From Melastoma dodecandrum (lineage: Eukaryota > Streptophyta > Magnoliopsida > Myrtales > Melastomataceae): DNA of 64,000 nucleotides. The position numbers and the translations under genes are program-made. The stretch lies in the NCBI GenBank assembly GCA_029817715.1, contig JARUPY010000190.1:4464001-4528000 (forward strand). The letters are read 5' to 3'. Shown here one piece after another: positions 42,475 to 58,209 of the stretch. Under the pieces are notes generated by a model. It was not told the origin of the DNA and ran no database searches. It saw nothing but the letters and a program-made list of their open reading frames with translations. Numbering within the stretch: position 1 is the first letter of the stretch; the number at the start of each line of letters is the position of its first letter.

Positions 42475-43976
42475 TGGACTCCCTCCTGTCTCCTCTGCTT
42501 TATGGCAATCAACTCCGGAGATTCTAGGACTCATCACCTGATTATGTCTGGATTTGTGAAAGACTGTTTTCAATGCTCTTAGCTTCTTCATAGTTTGGAC
42601 TCACAGAATGGTAGTACATCTACATTTGTGTATGGTTAGACCTCCGCAATAGCAGCCACATTAGGGTTGTGCAAATCAGCGGGCTTCGAAGATGTACATC
42701 TACATACACTTAAGTTGTATTCAGACTCCTGATACATGCCTGAACTTCCACCGCGCTCTAGCTGTGATATTCAGGTTAAGATATTCCTATCTAATCCGAA
42801 GCCCGCCATGGTCGATTGGGTTGTTCCTCATCATCATCATCATCAACAATCTGGTAGAAACTGGGAATCCCTCTGTAGTCCCCCGTCTCGTCTGTACTTA
42901 ATTCTTTCGCTTGCTCTCTGTGTGCGAGAGTCACCGCAGTCGTGAATCAGGAAGCCTCCCCCTCCCCCCCCCCCCCCTTGAAAAAGATTTGATTTTTAGC
43001 CTCACCCGTTTCCAGAACCCAAGATCCCGTTTCAAGAACTGGGTGGTGAACTAGATAGAAGGCAGACCTCATTCAGATATCCCATCTTGTTCTATTGTTC
43101 CAAAGACGGATTCTGTTTTTGATAGATTTCCAGACATGGGATCTCCGAATGAGGTCTGGACAGTGTCCTCGGTGGCTTTGTCTTAATTGGGTTTCACTTT
43201 CCCCACAGGTGCCCAGAAGTTGTCCCTCCCATCCAAAGCGCTCTCACTAGAACAGGATAAAACCATCCCCATCTACCCTCACAGTTGACTCAGATAGCAA
43301 ATCCCAAAAAAGAAAAGAATGAAGAAAGAAAACGGGAAAAAGGGTTCAGAGAGAATACAAAATGGGGAAACCAACAAACAAAACCACCACTAATGTTAAG
43401 GCCAAGGGACATGAACAATTACATTTACCTGGAAGAAGAAGGGGAGGAACAGAAAAAGGAAATAATAACAGAAACAAGAATCACCAAGGAGATGATGCTG
43501 TAGAATTTGCTCCTCCTAAACCTCAACTAACCCTACTTCTCTTTTGGCTGAAACCTCTATCTATTTCCCCAGGAACTCCCCCGATCCCCTGCCTCTGCTT
43601 ACCCGCATGATCGTTCTTCAACAAGGTGAAAGGCGAGGGAGGTTGGCTTGTTTTGAGTTCCATGGCTGAATGAATACAAACATTGCAGATCCATGCAACA
43701 ATCGGCGAGAAACCCGTAAATGATGCGGGAGAAAGGAAGGTGCAATCACGGCCGTCATGAGCTTTCCTGTTTGAGGCGGTAAGTGTCCCGATTGCTCGCT
43801 TCAGATATAGGTCCTTCACCCCTCATCTGTGCCAGCAATTCCGATATGTGAGGAGAATACTCGGAACTAGCAGAAACATGTCTAGGGAATGCAGACCAGA
43901 ATTATCAGTACAGTAGAGGCAGGTGGGTAATAGTGTTGTTGATAGATTGCTGTTACCTGTGCTTACCCGCATGCCC
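42475..43976. other. Convergent intergenic region
   Basis: Lies between the 3' ends of the PHR1-like (plus) and PP2A B'' (minus) genes. It holds a CAT-repeat (42828-42845) and a C14 run at 42962-42977. No gene is supported; frames at 43285-43819 overlap on both strands and match nothing. Confidence 0.45.
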
Positions 43977-46900
43977 TCAGAAAGGAGCCTCAAGAGACTC
44001 GTCCCACACTTCTGCACTTCCATTTGACGCGTCCTCAACATCCTCTTCCATTGAAAGCCTAATGTACTCTCTATGTGTGAATCTGTCCCATTCTGTCAAT
44101 GTAGGGTTTTCTCTTTCCTGTTTCAAAAAGAAAATCGTCAGTAGCTTCTTGGCCATGTCACCTTGCAGTTCAGACATCTCGCTGATCATGGAAAAGGACA
44201 GTAAGATAGTAGTACATATGACACTAGTTGCCCTTAAGACAAGAAGAGTAAGAATCAAGTTCTACCTGACGAATCAGAAAAGGGTCACGCATCTCAAAGG
44301 CCATGAATTTGTTGAGATTGAAAAGAATATTGAAGACATTCCCAGAAAGCTTGCATCCTTTTAGATCCTGTAGAGTGAGGAAACTCTCGTTCTGCAAGTG
44401 CCCACAAGGACAACGAGTCAAAACAGCAGCACAAATAATGAAAATTTACTGCATCAATCAATGATCAGAAGCTAAGTGAATACACAACCTGTAGTTAGCA
44501 ACCTACATAACCTGCATACCGAAAATTGGAGGTTAAACAAAGGAAGCATTAGGCGGGCCTAACCTCTGGACCAATCATATCGATTATTTGGCATAATATA
44601 TCTTCAAAAAGCACAGGTTCCTGGGCCATGCACTCCATCCTGTGCAATTGCTCCTCATAGAAGTACTGCATTTCGTTACGGGTCAACACACCATTACCGT
44701 CCAAATCTATGCACTTGAACCTGCAGAGGACAATTGGGCAACAACGTTGTCAACAGGAAGCAGGGTAGAGAGTTATGATAAGAGGCAAGAAACCCGTCTA
44801 CCATACCATCTCTGAACATAATCAATTTAATGGGAAGGAACAGAGGCACCACTGAACAACTGCCAGTGATATTTCTAGTTCATTGGTTTATTACAAAGAG
44901 ACACATGGATCCTCATCAAGTCATGCATGAGGAGGAAACAGCCAGAACTAGTTGAAGCTACTCTACGTGGAATAGGTTAGCTGGGGTTGTTCCAAGATAA
45001 ATCTGTCCATTTCTCAACGGGAACTAGTTGAAGAGGATCTTACCAATATTCAAGACTTGGCCCAGAAGACTTATCTTCTTCGGCAAGAATAAAGTAAACA
45101 AAATCTTCATATCCCATCTTCCCTTCAACTTTGCTGGTAAACTTTCTAGGCACCTGAAATTCAGTAAAATGTAAAACGAAAACATAATTGATTTACTTTA
45201 AATTAACATCTACAGCACACACATACCTGAGAGAATATTCGATCAACAATTCGGTAGGTAAGGGCATGATTTCCATATCGTATGAGGTTCTCCTTGTCAA
45301 TCAGGAAATCATGATCGGTATCCAATTCCCAAAACTTGCAGTATATGACATAGAAATGTTCATAAGAGAAGTATCTGCATCAGAAAGTCCCAAGAAGGTT
45401 CAAATAAATAGGAAGGAACATGGCCAAGACCTCATATCCTTATAAAACAATGCCCTAAGACAGAATTTATATTTCACCTCAGAACTTTGTTGATATCTTC
45501 TTCCTCATCAGCGTGTAACATTGCATCAATCAAATTTCCTCGTTTTAGTTCCCTCAACATAAGACGGCCATTTGCAGCTCGATTAATGTAATAGAATATT
45601 CGGTATATGACGGTTTCAGCTGATCCATGCCAAATAAAAGATCATGTCATGGACAGTATATTTCCTGGAACCTCACAAAAAAATTTGGCAATAGGTCAAG
45701 GACCAACCATATCTTTCCTGGAACTCGGGTGTGCTTTGCAAAAATTCTAACCCGGGATGCGTGGCCAATAGTTCTCGTAACACAGGTTTGAAGTCGTTCT
45801 GTCAATAAAAAGATGGTGTCTCATAAAAAGCCATAAAAAAACAACCACTTAAAACAGTAGTGTACCAGCAGAAAGAACAAGACGGTAATAAGTGTTAGAA
45901 TATCGGACCGGCCCATATGCCGAGCCCAGCATACAAGCCCAGCGGAGTTCCTCTCTAAAACCAATTGGCTATAGAGGGAGTAGCCTGCTAGGCTATATAT
46001 ACTAGGCCGGACTCTTTTCTCTATCCGATGTGGGATTGGGTTTGCTATATAGCAAACCTTTCAACACGCCCCCTCAAACCCAAGCCCACATACGGGCTTA
46101 CAAGCCGGCACCCTTTTTTGGGTTGAACCGGACCACACACGCGACCCACATACGGGCCCACAAGCCAGCACCCTTTTTTTTTGTTGAACTGGTCCACACA
46201 CACGGGCACCCTTTTTTTGGGTTGCACCGCACCACACGGGCGAGGGGGGCCCTCCATCGATTTTACCGGGCTTAACCGGGCTCTGATACCATGTTAGAAT
46301 ATCGGACCGGCCCATATGCCGAGCCCAGCATACAAGCCCAGCGGAGTTCCTCTCTAAAACCAATTGGCTATAGAGGGAGTAGCCTGCTAGGCTATATATA
46401 CTAGGCCGGACTCTTTTCTCTATCCGATGGGGGATTGAGTTTGCTATATAGCAAACCTTTCAACAATAAGAAAGCTCGACAGGACAAACCTGAGTAAGGT
46501 ACTTGACCTCCGGCTGCTTTAGAATTGTATACACCCGGGTTGCTAAATCCATTGTCAACATATTCCCATTGACCCAATAAGCAACAAACGCTTCCCTACA
46601 ATTGGGTAACAATGGGATAGTTAGTGCAGTTATCATTTATTAGAGACTGCCAGCGACCAAACCACCATAATGGCATCTATGATCCACTGAAAGAGCAATT
46701 ACGTAACCACAAGTACTACAGCTCATCCTCTTGAAGCACATACCGCGTCACTTGGCCTGATCCATTAACATCAATCTTTCTGAAAAGAGATGTTGAAAAG
46801 AATGATGGCATCTTGCAGATTTCTTTGGTAACTAACTTAAAGTCTGTCATTGAGGAATACAGTCCTGCTATTAGCTGTATATACACAGTATAAGCCCAAA

Positions 46901-48642
46901 AAATGGATGATTATGAAATTTCGAAGGTTTCTTTGACATGGAAACAATCACCAATGCCATTACCTTGAATAGGCATGCCATCTGGGTGTCCATAAAAGAA
47001 CTGATTGATTCTGAGCAAGCATTGTTCTTTCAGTCCTTTAGGAGGCGGGCGTCCGTATTGAAAGTAAAACTGAGATAAACAAGAAGGAATAAGCTTATAT
47101 GATGACAACGGAATAACAAGTGAAGATTGCCGATTCTTGGTCAGGGCAACCACTTACGAACCTGAGGAATTAATTCTTTAACTGGTTCATTAACTACTTT
47201 CAAGGGAGAACCCAAATTAGAAGGACCAGCCCTCTGTTTTATTGGACGAGGGGAACCTGATGTACTCCTAGGTGAAAGGGGTGGGGCACTGCCAGCCGGA
47301 AACATGGACGGTAATGAGTTTCCCACAGCAGAATTGGTAATTGAAGAGCTCCCTGGAACATTAATTAGTCCGCCAGCCTTTGCATCGTTGACCAACGATG
47401 TTATCTAAAACAACGAGCATCATGAGTATGAGAATATTGTAGCCGGCCTTTGTCAGACTCATTATAATGCGTTGTCTATAAAAAAAATCACAATACAACA
47501 GGAATCGGATGGAATTTTACAAAAATGCTTCAGATTACTTTCAATTTTCAAATAACTCGTAGTTCCAGCGCTTCACAAAATCATATATCAAATATATTTT
47601 ATGTGAACAAAGGCATGAGCCTCACAAGAAGTGAATGCTTATTTAAAATCTACTAAATCTATTGTCACACCATTGGAGTCATCCAGGAGATGGACTAGTT
47701 GATGTGAATCTAAACTGTAGCAAGTTTACCACAGAGCACAACAAAAAAGGGGCATTCCAAATATACATAAAAAGAAAACCTCGTTTCACAATATTTGATC
47801 CTATCCATTAGCATCTAAACTTATTTAACATATGCAATGCACCATTTCCTTTTCATTATTACAAGGAGGTAAACCAAGTGGTTTATAAATGTTGACCCCT
47901 AAATTTAAAACATGAGCAGATTACTATACTGTAATCCGAGAATCCTCAACCTCATTGCCACCGAGGGTAGCCCCCATGGTATCATTTTTAAAAAATAATT
48001 CCAAGTCGTCATTTCCACATGACTTAAAATGATTATGTGCATTATCACAATCTAAAAAATAGGCTGGTCAATACCATACCAGCAGAGTAAATTCATGATC
48101 TTTTCCTCCCAGATGTCACCATTAAATTCAACTACTCAAACTCCCACAGCAGATAATCCTCATGCCACTAGGTAAGTAACCCACAATACAAATTCACAAA
48201 GAGCAGGAAACCAAATTCTTCTTCCATAATCACATATATACAACCGATAAATCTTCATCAAGATGGGATCAATCTCAATGAAGCCCAGCGGCAAATCCAA
48301 CCTGTGCCCATTATTCCCAACACATCTAAGCATCCAATCACCCCGTATGCCGACCCACTTAAAACAACCCCAAGAAACCAGATTGGCCTCCTCTCAAACA
48401 CTCTCAAGCAACACAAAGGAAAGCTAAAACAAACGGGGGCAGTAATCTCAAAAGAAACCCAAGAAAAGAAAACAATTTACCAGACGATAGGTGTCGGGGA
48501 GAGAGAGCCACTGATCGAAGATCTTATTAACCAAATCGGGGTGGCTCGACGTAACCGGACAGGCCGAAGCCGCTGAGGGGGAATCCCGGAGCTGAAGGAG
48601 CTCGGAAACTTCCCCTACAACCATCACCTCATCATCATCCAT
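43977..48642 (-). CDS. Protein phosphatase 2A regulatory subunit B'' (EF-hand type)
   Basis: Twelve exons: 48642-48481, 47404-47162, 47069-46964, 46843-46744, 46595-46490, 45798-45708, 45619-45478, 45374-45227, 45153-45044, 44720-44564, 44391-44266, 44117-43977. They sum to 1,632 nt (543 aa), normal for plant B''. It starts with an acidic [20 protein letters not shown] and LFEQWLSLPE-like segment ([14 protein letters not shown]), then a Ser/Pro-rich linker, then [13 protein letters not shown]. Two EF-hands are visible: [12 protein letters not shown] and [12 protein letters not shown]. The domain directs the PP2A A-C core to substrates in a Ca2+-sensitive way. In plants, B'' subunits are reported to act with HMG-CoA reductase control and stress or growth signalling (family knowledge). 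Intron 5 carries a complete TRIM. The exon 2 donor (GTTCGT) is weak. Confidence 0.93.
45888..46470 (-). mobile_element. Complete TRIM retrotransposon with ATAAG target duplication
   Basis: 573-bp element (45893-46465) flanked by ATAAG at 45888-45892 and 46466-46470. The two 174-bp terminal repeats (45893-46066 and 46292-46465) begin TGTTAG and end TCAACA on the plus strand, and differ at two positions I can see. GCTCTGATACCA at 46280-46291 is the reverse complement of the tRNA-Met primer site, and CCCCCTCAAACCC after the left repeat is the reverse complement of a polypurine tract, so the element points in minus orientation, like its host gene. It has no coding capacity and would need proteins from another LTR element. 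It lies in intron 5 of the PP2A B'' gene. Confidence 0.95.
46080..46240. repeat. Internal tandem repeats of the TRIM
   Basis: About 2.5 imperfect copies of a 65-75-bp unit containing CCCACATACGGGC, ACAAGCC(G/A)GCACCC, a T run and GGTTGAAC(C/T)GG(A/T)CC ACAC. They fill most of the internal domain between the primer site and polypurine tract. Confidence 0.7.
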
Positions 48643-49274
48643 CTTCTCAAGACCTCCCCGAACGAGGACAAGAACAAAACCTATCCGAACGCGGCACGAT
48701 CAAACCCTCCACAACACTCCCCCCCCTCCAAAAAAAGAAACTGACTTCAGATCTCAAATGGACGCCGGAAATGGGAAGACGGCGATGGGTGTGACGAATG
48801 GAAAGGAAAAGGAGAAAGGGACAGACAGTTCGGACGAACGAAGAGGGAAAATCTGGTCGTTACGGATTGAATGATCACGACGACCAAGGACGACGAAGAA
48901 TAAAAAATATTGAGGAATAAAAAATTCACTAAATTATAAAAACAATCGAAAATGATGAGAGTGAGTCTTGTTAGACCCGAATTTTAGGACAGCATCGAGT
49001 CCAAATTCCAGTCATTGGCATTCTGCATTTGTTGCATGGATCTCAGGTGGAACAGACGAAGAAGAAGAAGAGTTACAGATACAACAACAACCACCCTAGC
49101 CTTCCTGGTTTTGGCCGCCTTTCTTCATCCGCATTGCGACGACGACAGACCTCCGATCGTGCTGTCAGAGGGGACGGGATGCCTGGGGGGAAAGGTTAAA
49201 GGTACAGCATTCCAGCAGCTCGGATCGGATTACCGGCTACGCCACGCCAAAAGAGAAATCCCCACCCTCTTACT
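48643..49274. other. PP2A B'' promoter and CK1 3' flank
   Basis: Upstream region of the B'' gene, followed by the 3' end of the casein kinase gene. A 103-aa frame at 49015 and others nearby have no recognisable similarity. Confidence 0.45.
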
Positions 49275-52364
<3,090 letters not shown>

Positions 52365-53636
52365 CGTCATCAAGCAAAGAAACTCAACTACCCTTCCAAC
52401 CACAATCAACTAATCTTCACCAATTTCCCAGAACCACAATCCCCTCACCCCCCAAAAAACCTCAGTCTCGCGCAGAACTCCTAAGAACCCAAAAACCTCC
52501 CCGAACTCAAAAACAACAATCAAACAATCCCCAGCTCCCGCGAATTGGGAATTAAGCCAAACCCCTCATCCTTCGGGTTCAGCAGAATCGAAAACGAATC
52601 CGGATCTGTACCACAAAGCAGACCCAAGAATGCGCTACCCCACCCGGAAAATCAACCAAACCCAAATCACATTATTAAAAAATCGAGCAAGAACAGGGTT
52701 TTACGAAGTGGGTCGCCCCAAAGAATGTTGAAAATGGGAAACCGAAAGCATAAGGTCTCCCGGAAGCTTGAATAGACGTCAACCCCGGCTGAAAAAAAAA
52801 AAATCGCTAAAAGTTGGGGGACAAAATTTGCAGGGAAGTCGGCTCCGGGAAAGCTTTGATTTTGATTTTTATTTTGATAAGATTCGTTGGGTAGCAAAAT
52901 GTGGGTATTATTGTTTGGGAACAGAGACAGGGGAAGAGGAAGAAACAGCAGAGACGACGGGTTGACAGGGAGGAAAAGAGGAGGATGAGATGAGGAAGAG
53001 AAGAGATGGAATGGAATGGACGCACGCACGCACGCACATCCATTTCTTTGGAGCGTTTTTGTCTCCTTGGGGCGTGCGCTGGGAGTCACGTGAATCGCGC
53101 GTGCTTTCGGACATCCTCGAACCGATCAGATTTTTCTATTACCATTGAACTGAACTCCGCCCCCCCTAACCATGTTATATCCCGATACTGCCCTTCTCTC
53201 TGGACGCCTCGCCGGACGTCCCTCGTGCTTAGGCTACTTGCTTGTCTGCATCCCTCCCGGGGGTGCATGCACGGTTCGATCGGCCGACAGTTTTAACGAA
53301 ACCGGTGACTCTTAGCCTCAACTATCAGGCAACACGATTCCACAGACCTCTTGAACCAGTCTTGAGCGTGTTTTCCGGCCGTTTGTGATGCAACGCCGCG
53401 ACATATAGCTTCACTGTCAAGACGGGGTCGCCAGAACCTCCTGCGCGTTACCCTGCGGGCATGAACTCGGAAAAACTCATCTGGGGTTGTTAAACGCCAT
53501 TTCGTCTACAATTAGAGATCGCATAAACCAAAAGGAAAGAAACCAATACGAAATGACATTGATTACACCGAAATACAATGTTCTTGATCCTGTGGAACAC
53601 CAAGCCAAAATTTAGAAAGAAAACCAAAATGGAAAT
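52365..53636. other. CK1 leader/promoter and MYB 3' flank
   Basis: The first 600 bp, read on the minus strand, are C/T-rich leader and promoter of the kinase gene. An (ACGC)n microsatellite lies at 53021-53037. 53.1-53.6 kb holds no recognised feature. Confidence 0.45.
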
Positions 53637-54641
53637 TTATTCCAAGCCCCAGACTAGAAGTTCTTCCTTCTTTAAGTTTGTATTTTGATGTGCATATTGC
53701 TCTCCTGTCACTGCCTGCAAATAAAGTCTGTGCCAGAACTCAGTATCCTCCTTCACGACATTGCAACTGGGTCCTGCCTCCGAAGAACGCCATTGCATCA
53801 GCGACTCGTCGGCGCTGTATCCGCGAGCTGGGCCGGCAGGATTATCCGGAAGTTGGTGGATCGGATTAACGTTGCCGGGCATGGGATGGGAAGTAATGTG
53901 ACTCGTAGTGCCGGGATTGTTGATAGAGGATGAGATATTGATGTTGTTGTGTTGTTGATCATAGCTTGTTAGTCGGTGTTGTTGTCGACGATGATGTTGT
54001 TGTTGTTCCCACTTGTTCTTCTTGAGGTGCGTGTGCCAGAAATTCTTTATCTCGTTATCGGTTCTCCCCGGCAGCCTTGCCGCTATCGCAGACCATCTGC
54101 AACCCGGAAAAACGTTTCGATATAAATTCGACCTCAAGCTCCTCGACATATGTATATACATATGTATGATGTAGCCTTGTGAAAGTCACCTGTTTCCAAG
54201 GATCCCATGCAGGGAGATGATGGCTTCCCTTTCCTCGACGGTGAAGTTGCCTCTCTTGACGTCCGGCCTCAAGTAGTTCATCCATCGCAGCCGGCAGCTC
54301 TTCCCGCATCTCAACAAACCTAACAAGCAACAACCAAAGCACGAAAAGGAAGATCATTTTATGTGCATGAAAATGGAAGACCCCTGGACCGCCTCTTTGT
54401 TCCGCAGGACTATCTATATACAGACAACCCTGGGGACGAGCACCAAGGCCGCACGACGGGCAGGAACTAAATCCTCGCTCGGACTCTCACCCGCTTGCCT
54501 GGGGAGGGCACGCCAGTTGGAGTGGCCATGCTTGAGGACGTAAGCGACGAGGATCTCGTCCTCCTCGGGGGTCCACGGGCCTTTCTTCAACCCCATATCG
54601 TCGCAACACGCCGAAGACGAACAGCCGCCTCTCTTCCCCAT
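53637..54641 (-). CDS. R2R3-MYB transcription factor (MYB13/14/15-like)
   Basis: Three exons, 54641-54491, 54319-54190 and 54096-53637, total 741 nt and 246 aa, with the standard R2R3-MYB intron positions. R2 is [20 protein letters not shown] to [11 protein letters not shown] and R3 is [20 protein letters not shown] to WHTHLKKN. The spaced Trp residues are present, with the usual non-Trp first position in R3. The [12 protein letters not shown] start and WHTHLKK end place it near the MYB14/MYB15 stress group, which regulates cold response and phenolic/stilbene or lignin genes (family knowledge). The C-terminal part is Gln/His- and Asn-rich and ends [12 protein letters not shown] and [15 protein letters not shown]. 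The N-terminal leader ([16 protein letters not shown]) is longer than the common GRSPCC form. Confidence 0.92.
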
Positions 54642-57600
54642 CTCTCAGCTTCTTCCTTCTTCCTTCTCCCTTCTTCCTCTTCCCAAAACTCCAATTTATC
54701 TTAGCAATAATGTCATCATGAGATGAAACGACTAAATATTGGAGTTGACAAAGAAAGGGACGAGACTTTTCGCGAAATGCATGCGTATAAAATGAATACT
54801 ACATCTTTCACTGTTGGAACGCCGAAGCTGCCCGCGGCTGCATCTTCCAGGAAACTCACTTCTCCCCCCCTCTTGCATATGAAATAAATTATGTCGGGAT
54901 TGATTTAACGTGACATGAAATATTCGAAATCGACCAAAGTGGGAGTACCTTTCTTATTAAACAAGGCAAAAATAATTTTTGTTTTAGGGCACCTGCTTCT
55001 ACTATTCTTAAAATAACGCCTCGAACTCGATTTTACGAAAATTGAATTTACTCTTTAAGAAAATAAATTCAAATTTACTTATCGAATTTCTTAAAAAATA
55101 ATAAAAAAACTCACTCAAAAATTTTAAAAATGAATAACTCAAATTTGCTAGTAACGAAGTGGGAGCATACAAATCCAAATCCAAGTCTCAAAAGTGTTTG
55201 GATTTCGTTCACGTGTCTCATTTTTTGTCGGCACGCACACTTTCCCATCCCTTTATTTTTTGACATCTCTAAGTTGTGGCTAGCCTTGGGCTTCGTGAGA
55301 CGATTAGTCGTGGCTGCCGATCCACCATTTCATACTGTCGGGAGAAAAATCTTCCGGTCGGGAGGGACATAAGATCTTAACATTCGTGTCATAAGTCACA
55401 TGATCTTTGTAGCCCCGCCAAAGCCAACCATGTGTTATGCCACTTTCTGATCATTATCGCGGGGAATTCATTTATGAATAGTCTTAGGTTGGCATGACAT
55501 CTTATCTTATAAGATTATGGTTGAGTTGGTGTTTCGGGCGGGCACGTGCACGGAAACGAACGGGGGCCGCGGGCATATCACACGAGGTTATCGTTTTTCC
55601 TTGGTTAACATAGAATGGGATGGAACAACGAACAAGTCTAAAATAACATTAGTTTGAAAATAAATATTTCGCGAAATAAGATAATAATTCTTAAAATTCA
55701 TCGGGTAATTCCCTTAATTCCGCGAAATATTTCGGCATGTACGTACGTCGGAATGCAAACTTTTATTTGAATTTCTTAGGGTATAGTTTGGTCAAAATCA
55801 ATAGGCGCAGCAAAACACCCATCACCAGCAGATGATGATGATGGAGAGAAAGATGTGATCACATCTCCTGTTCCTCCTCCCCTTGATCGGTTTGATAGCC
55901 GCCTCCCTCCAATCCCGTTTCCCACTCCACCCTCTTACTTTGCCTTTCCCCTTTTGATGATCATCATCTATCACCTTTGCCTTTTTACTCTTAATCATCA
56001 TCATCATACCCCTTTTTTTAAAAGAAAAAGAAAGAAACAAGAAAATTAGTGAAACCCAATTTGACCCCCCTTAAACAAAAAGATTTACACTTAGATTTTG
56101 TGGGTATTTTTATTTTTATTTTTTGGATTTGGGGTTAGCCAATCTTTTGACTAATGTAAAAGCATTTTACTTGCAAGCTCCTCTCCCCCAAAAAGACATC
56201 TTTTATATATTTTTTTCATTTTTCCTTTCCTCTACCTTTGTGGAGGATGATGTGGAAAGCATAATATTCTTTTCTTTTTCTTAGGGGGGATTTATCCAAA
56301 ATCCTTATTTTCCACTCCATTAAAGACAAAAAAAACCCAAAAAAGGTATCAGAAATGGATGATTAGGTCTTTTTGGAATATTTGGGAATGGGGTGGACAT
56401 TTTGTTGTATTGATCATGGGCCCAATCAAATGGGCTTCTAAGGGACAGCCAACCTTCTCTGCGTTAGGCCCGGCCCATCTCCCAAGACCTCCTTTCATGT
56501 ATCCCGCTATTCATCTCAACTCAACCTCGTGCTTTGCTTAGCTACATCTTTCATTCAGAATTCGATACACAAGACCGGACTGGTGTTTTGTTCGTTTGTT
56601 CCTAACGCGACACGCCCACGCGAAGAAATTTAGACGGCCGGTACTCCGCGAACCCCACATTCCTACTAGCAGATTCTCGGTGAAACATGGGCCCCCGCCT
56701 GTCCACCGGGCCCAATTTCATTTCCATTTCATCTAAAACAAGTGTAATAAAAATAATGCCGACACCACAAGGTGGGCCTGTTCGTGTGTCTGGTTCTTGT
56801 ATCTTTTTTCCATAATAATAATATTGGTTCATAAAATAATTTTAAAATTCGGGTTAAAAATTTCGAAATTAATATAAATCTTTCCTTAAAATTAGGAGTT
56901 TTTAATTCCAAAATTGCTCCCCCTCTCCTCCTATACCTTCTCCATTTTCGAATTTATTGAAAAGTGAACTCAGATTAAAGACTTCCAATCATTAATATTA
57001 GTTACGAATTATGAGTTTAATCGAAATATTTCGTGAACTATACTTGAACCGGATACTATTTTATTAATGCATTGAGTGAGTATCTATCGTAACCTAACCC
57101 GAATGAATATTTTAGAAAGGTGGTTTCTATCTATTGGACACGCAATGAAATGAATCCCTTTTGGATTCGGGGCAAGAAAACGACATCCCCCTTTGTCGTT
57201 TGTAATGGGGGTGTGCAGGTGTCTCGCTTTTGCTGGGATAATCAATCAATCAATCTCACCAAAAAGAAAGAAAGAAAGGAATATTAGATTAAAAACAAGA
57301 TAGGATTTGGGTGTAATGAAGAGTGGAGTGGCCAATGATGTCATGTCAACAAAAACCAAAACTCAGATGGGATTTGGGTTTGCCTGTATATCAATCTATC
57401 TATCCACTTGACTTTAAGTTTGGTTAATGACCCACTTCTTGGAATTGTCAGATAATGTCTGAGGTTCAATTTACTGTTGGGTTATGGTGGCTTAATTTAA
57501 TGTCTCCATATGTGATGAGTCCCTGTCATGTCTTAATGGCAATTAAACCAAAAACCAAAATTTAAAGCCCCCCTTGGTTTTGGGGTGGGAGAGAGAGGGA

Positions 57601-58209
57601 CATGGTGTTATCAGACATGCTGGTCTGATCTCTTTACCATATTGTCTGTCCTGTCCTGGTGTTGCTTGCTGATACTAACTCCCCCAGCCCAGCCCCCACC
57701 ACCAACTTTGGCTTCATCCTCCTTGGACAACAAGTAAAGCAAAAGGAGGGGTATCTATCTGCATTGCATTCCTGTTCCCCCTTTGCTTTGGTTTTAGGTA
57801 AAGAGTGACCAGCCTCCTGCTTGAGCACACCAGAGGGTAATGATAGATCACCCTAAGACACGAAGAGAAAGCAGTGATATGCTCCATAATCATACTCATA
57901 TTAACAGTCATTCTTTCTCACAGCCTCCTCCCTTACCACAGCAGGAGAGGATGGAGCACTATTTACAATCACTCAGGAAAACCCAAACACCCCATAATTC
58001 TCTACAAAAAATTCCATCTGGAGGAAGTAATGCCCAGATCCTTCCAGATGAAAATTCTTAGTTAGCAATACCTAGAGTCCATCCCTCTTGCTACTTTTTT
58101 ATCTACAAGAAGTAGCAAAGGAAAGGAATCATCCCCCGCCCCCCACTCGCAATAACAACTAGCGAGTTGGATTATCAGACCAACGGAATTCACAAGAGAT
58201 CTTCGGCCC
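54642..58209. other. Long intergenic region, no gene seen
   Basis: 3.5 kb of mainly AT-rich DNA between the MYB gene and the PEPC kinase 3' end. GGCCCA/TGGGCC motifs cluster at 56415-56480 and 56690-56715 but no ORF follows. A GATGATGATGATG run at 55830-55842 and A/T runs are present. The 57.6-58.1 kb reading frames are short and overlap on both strands. No repeat with defined ends was found. Confidence 0.4.
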
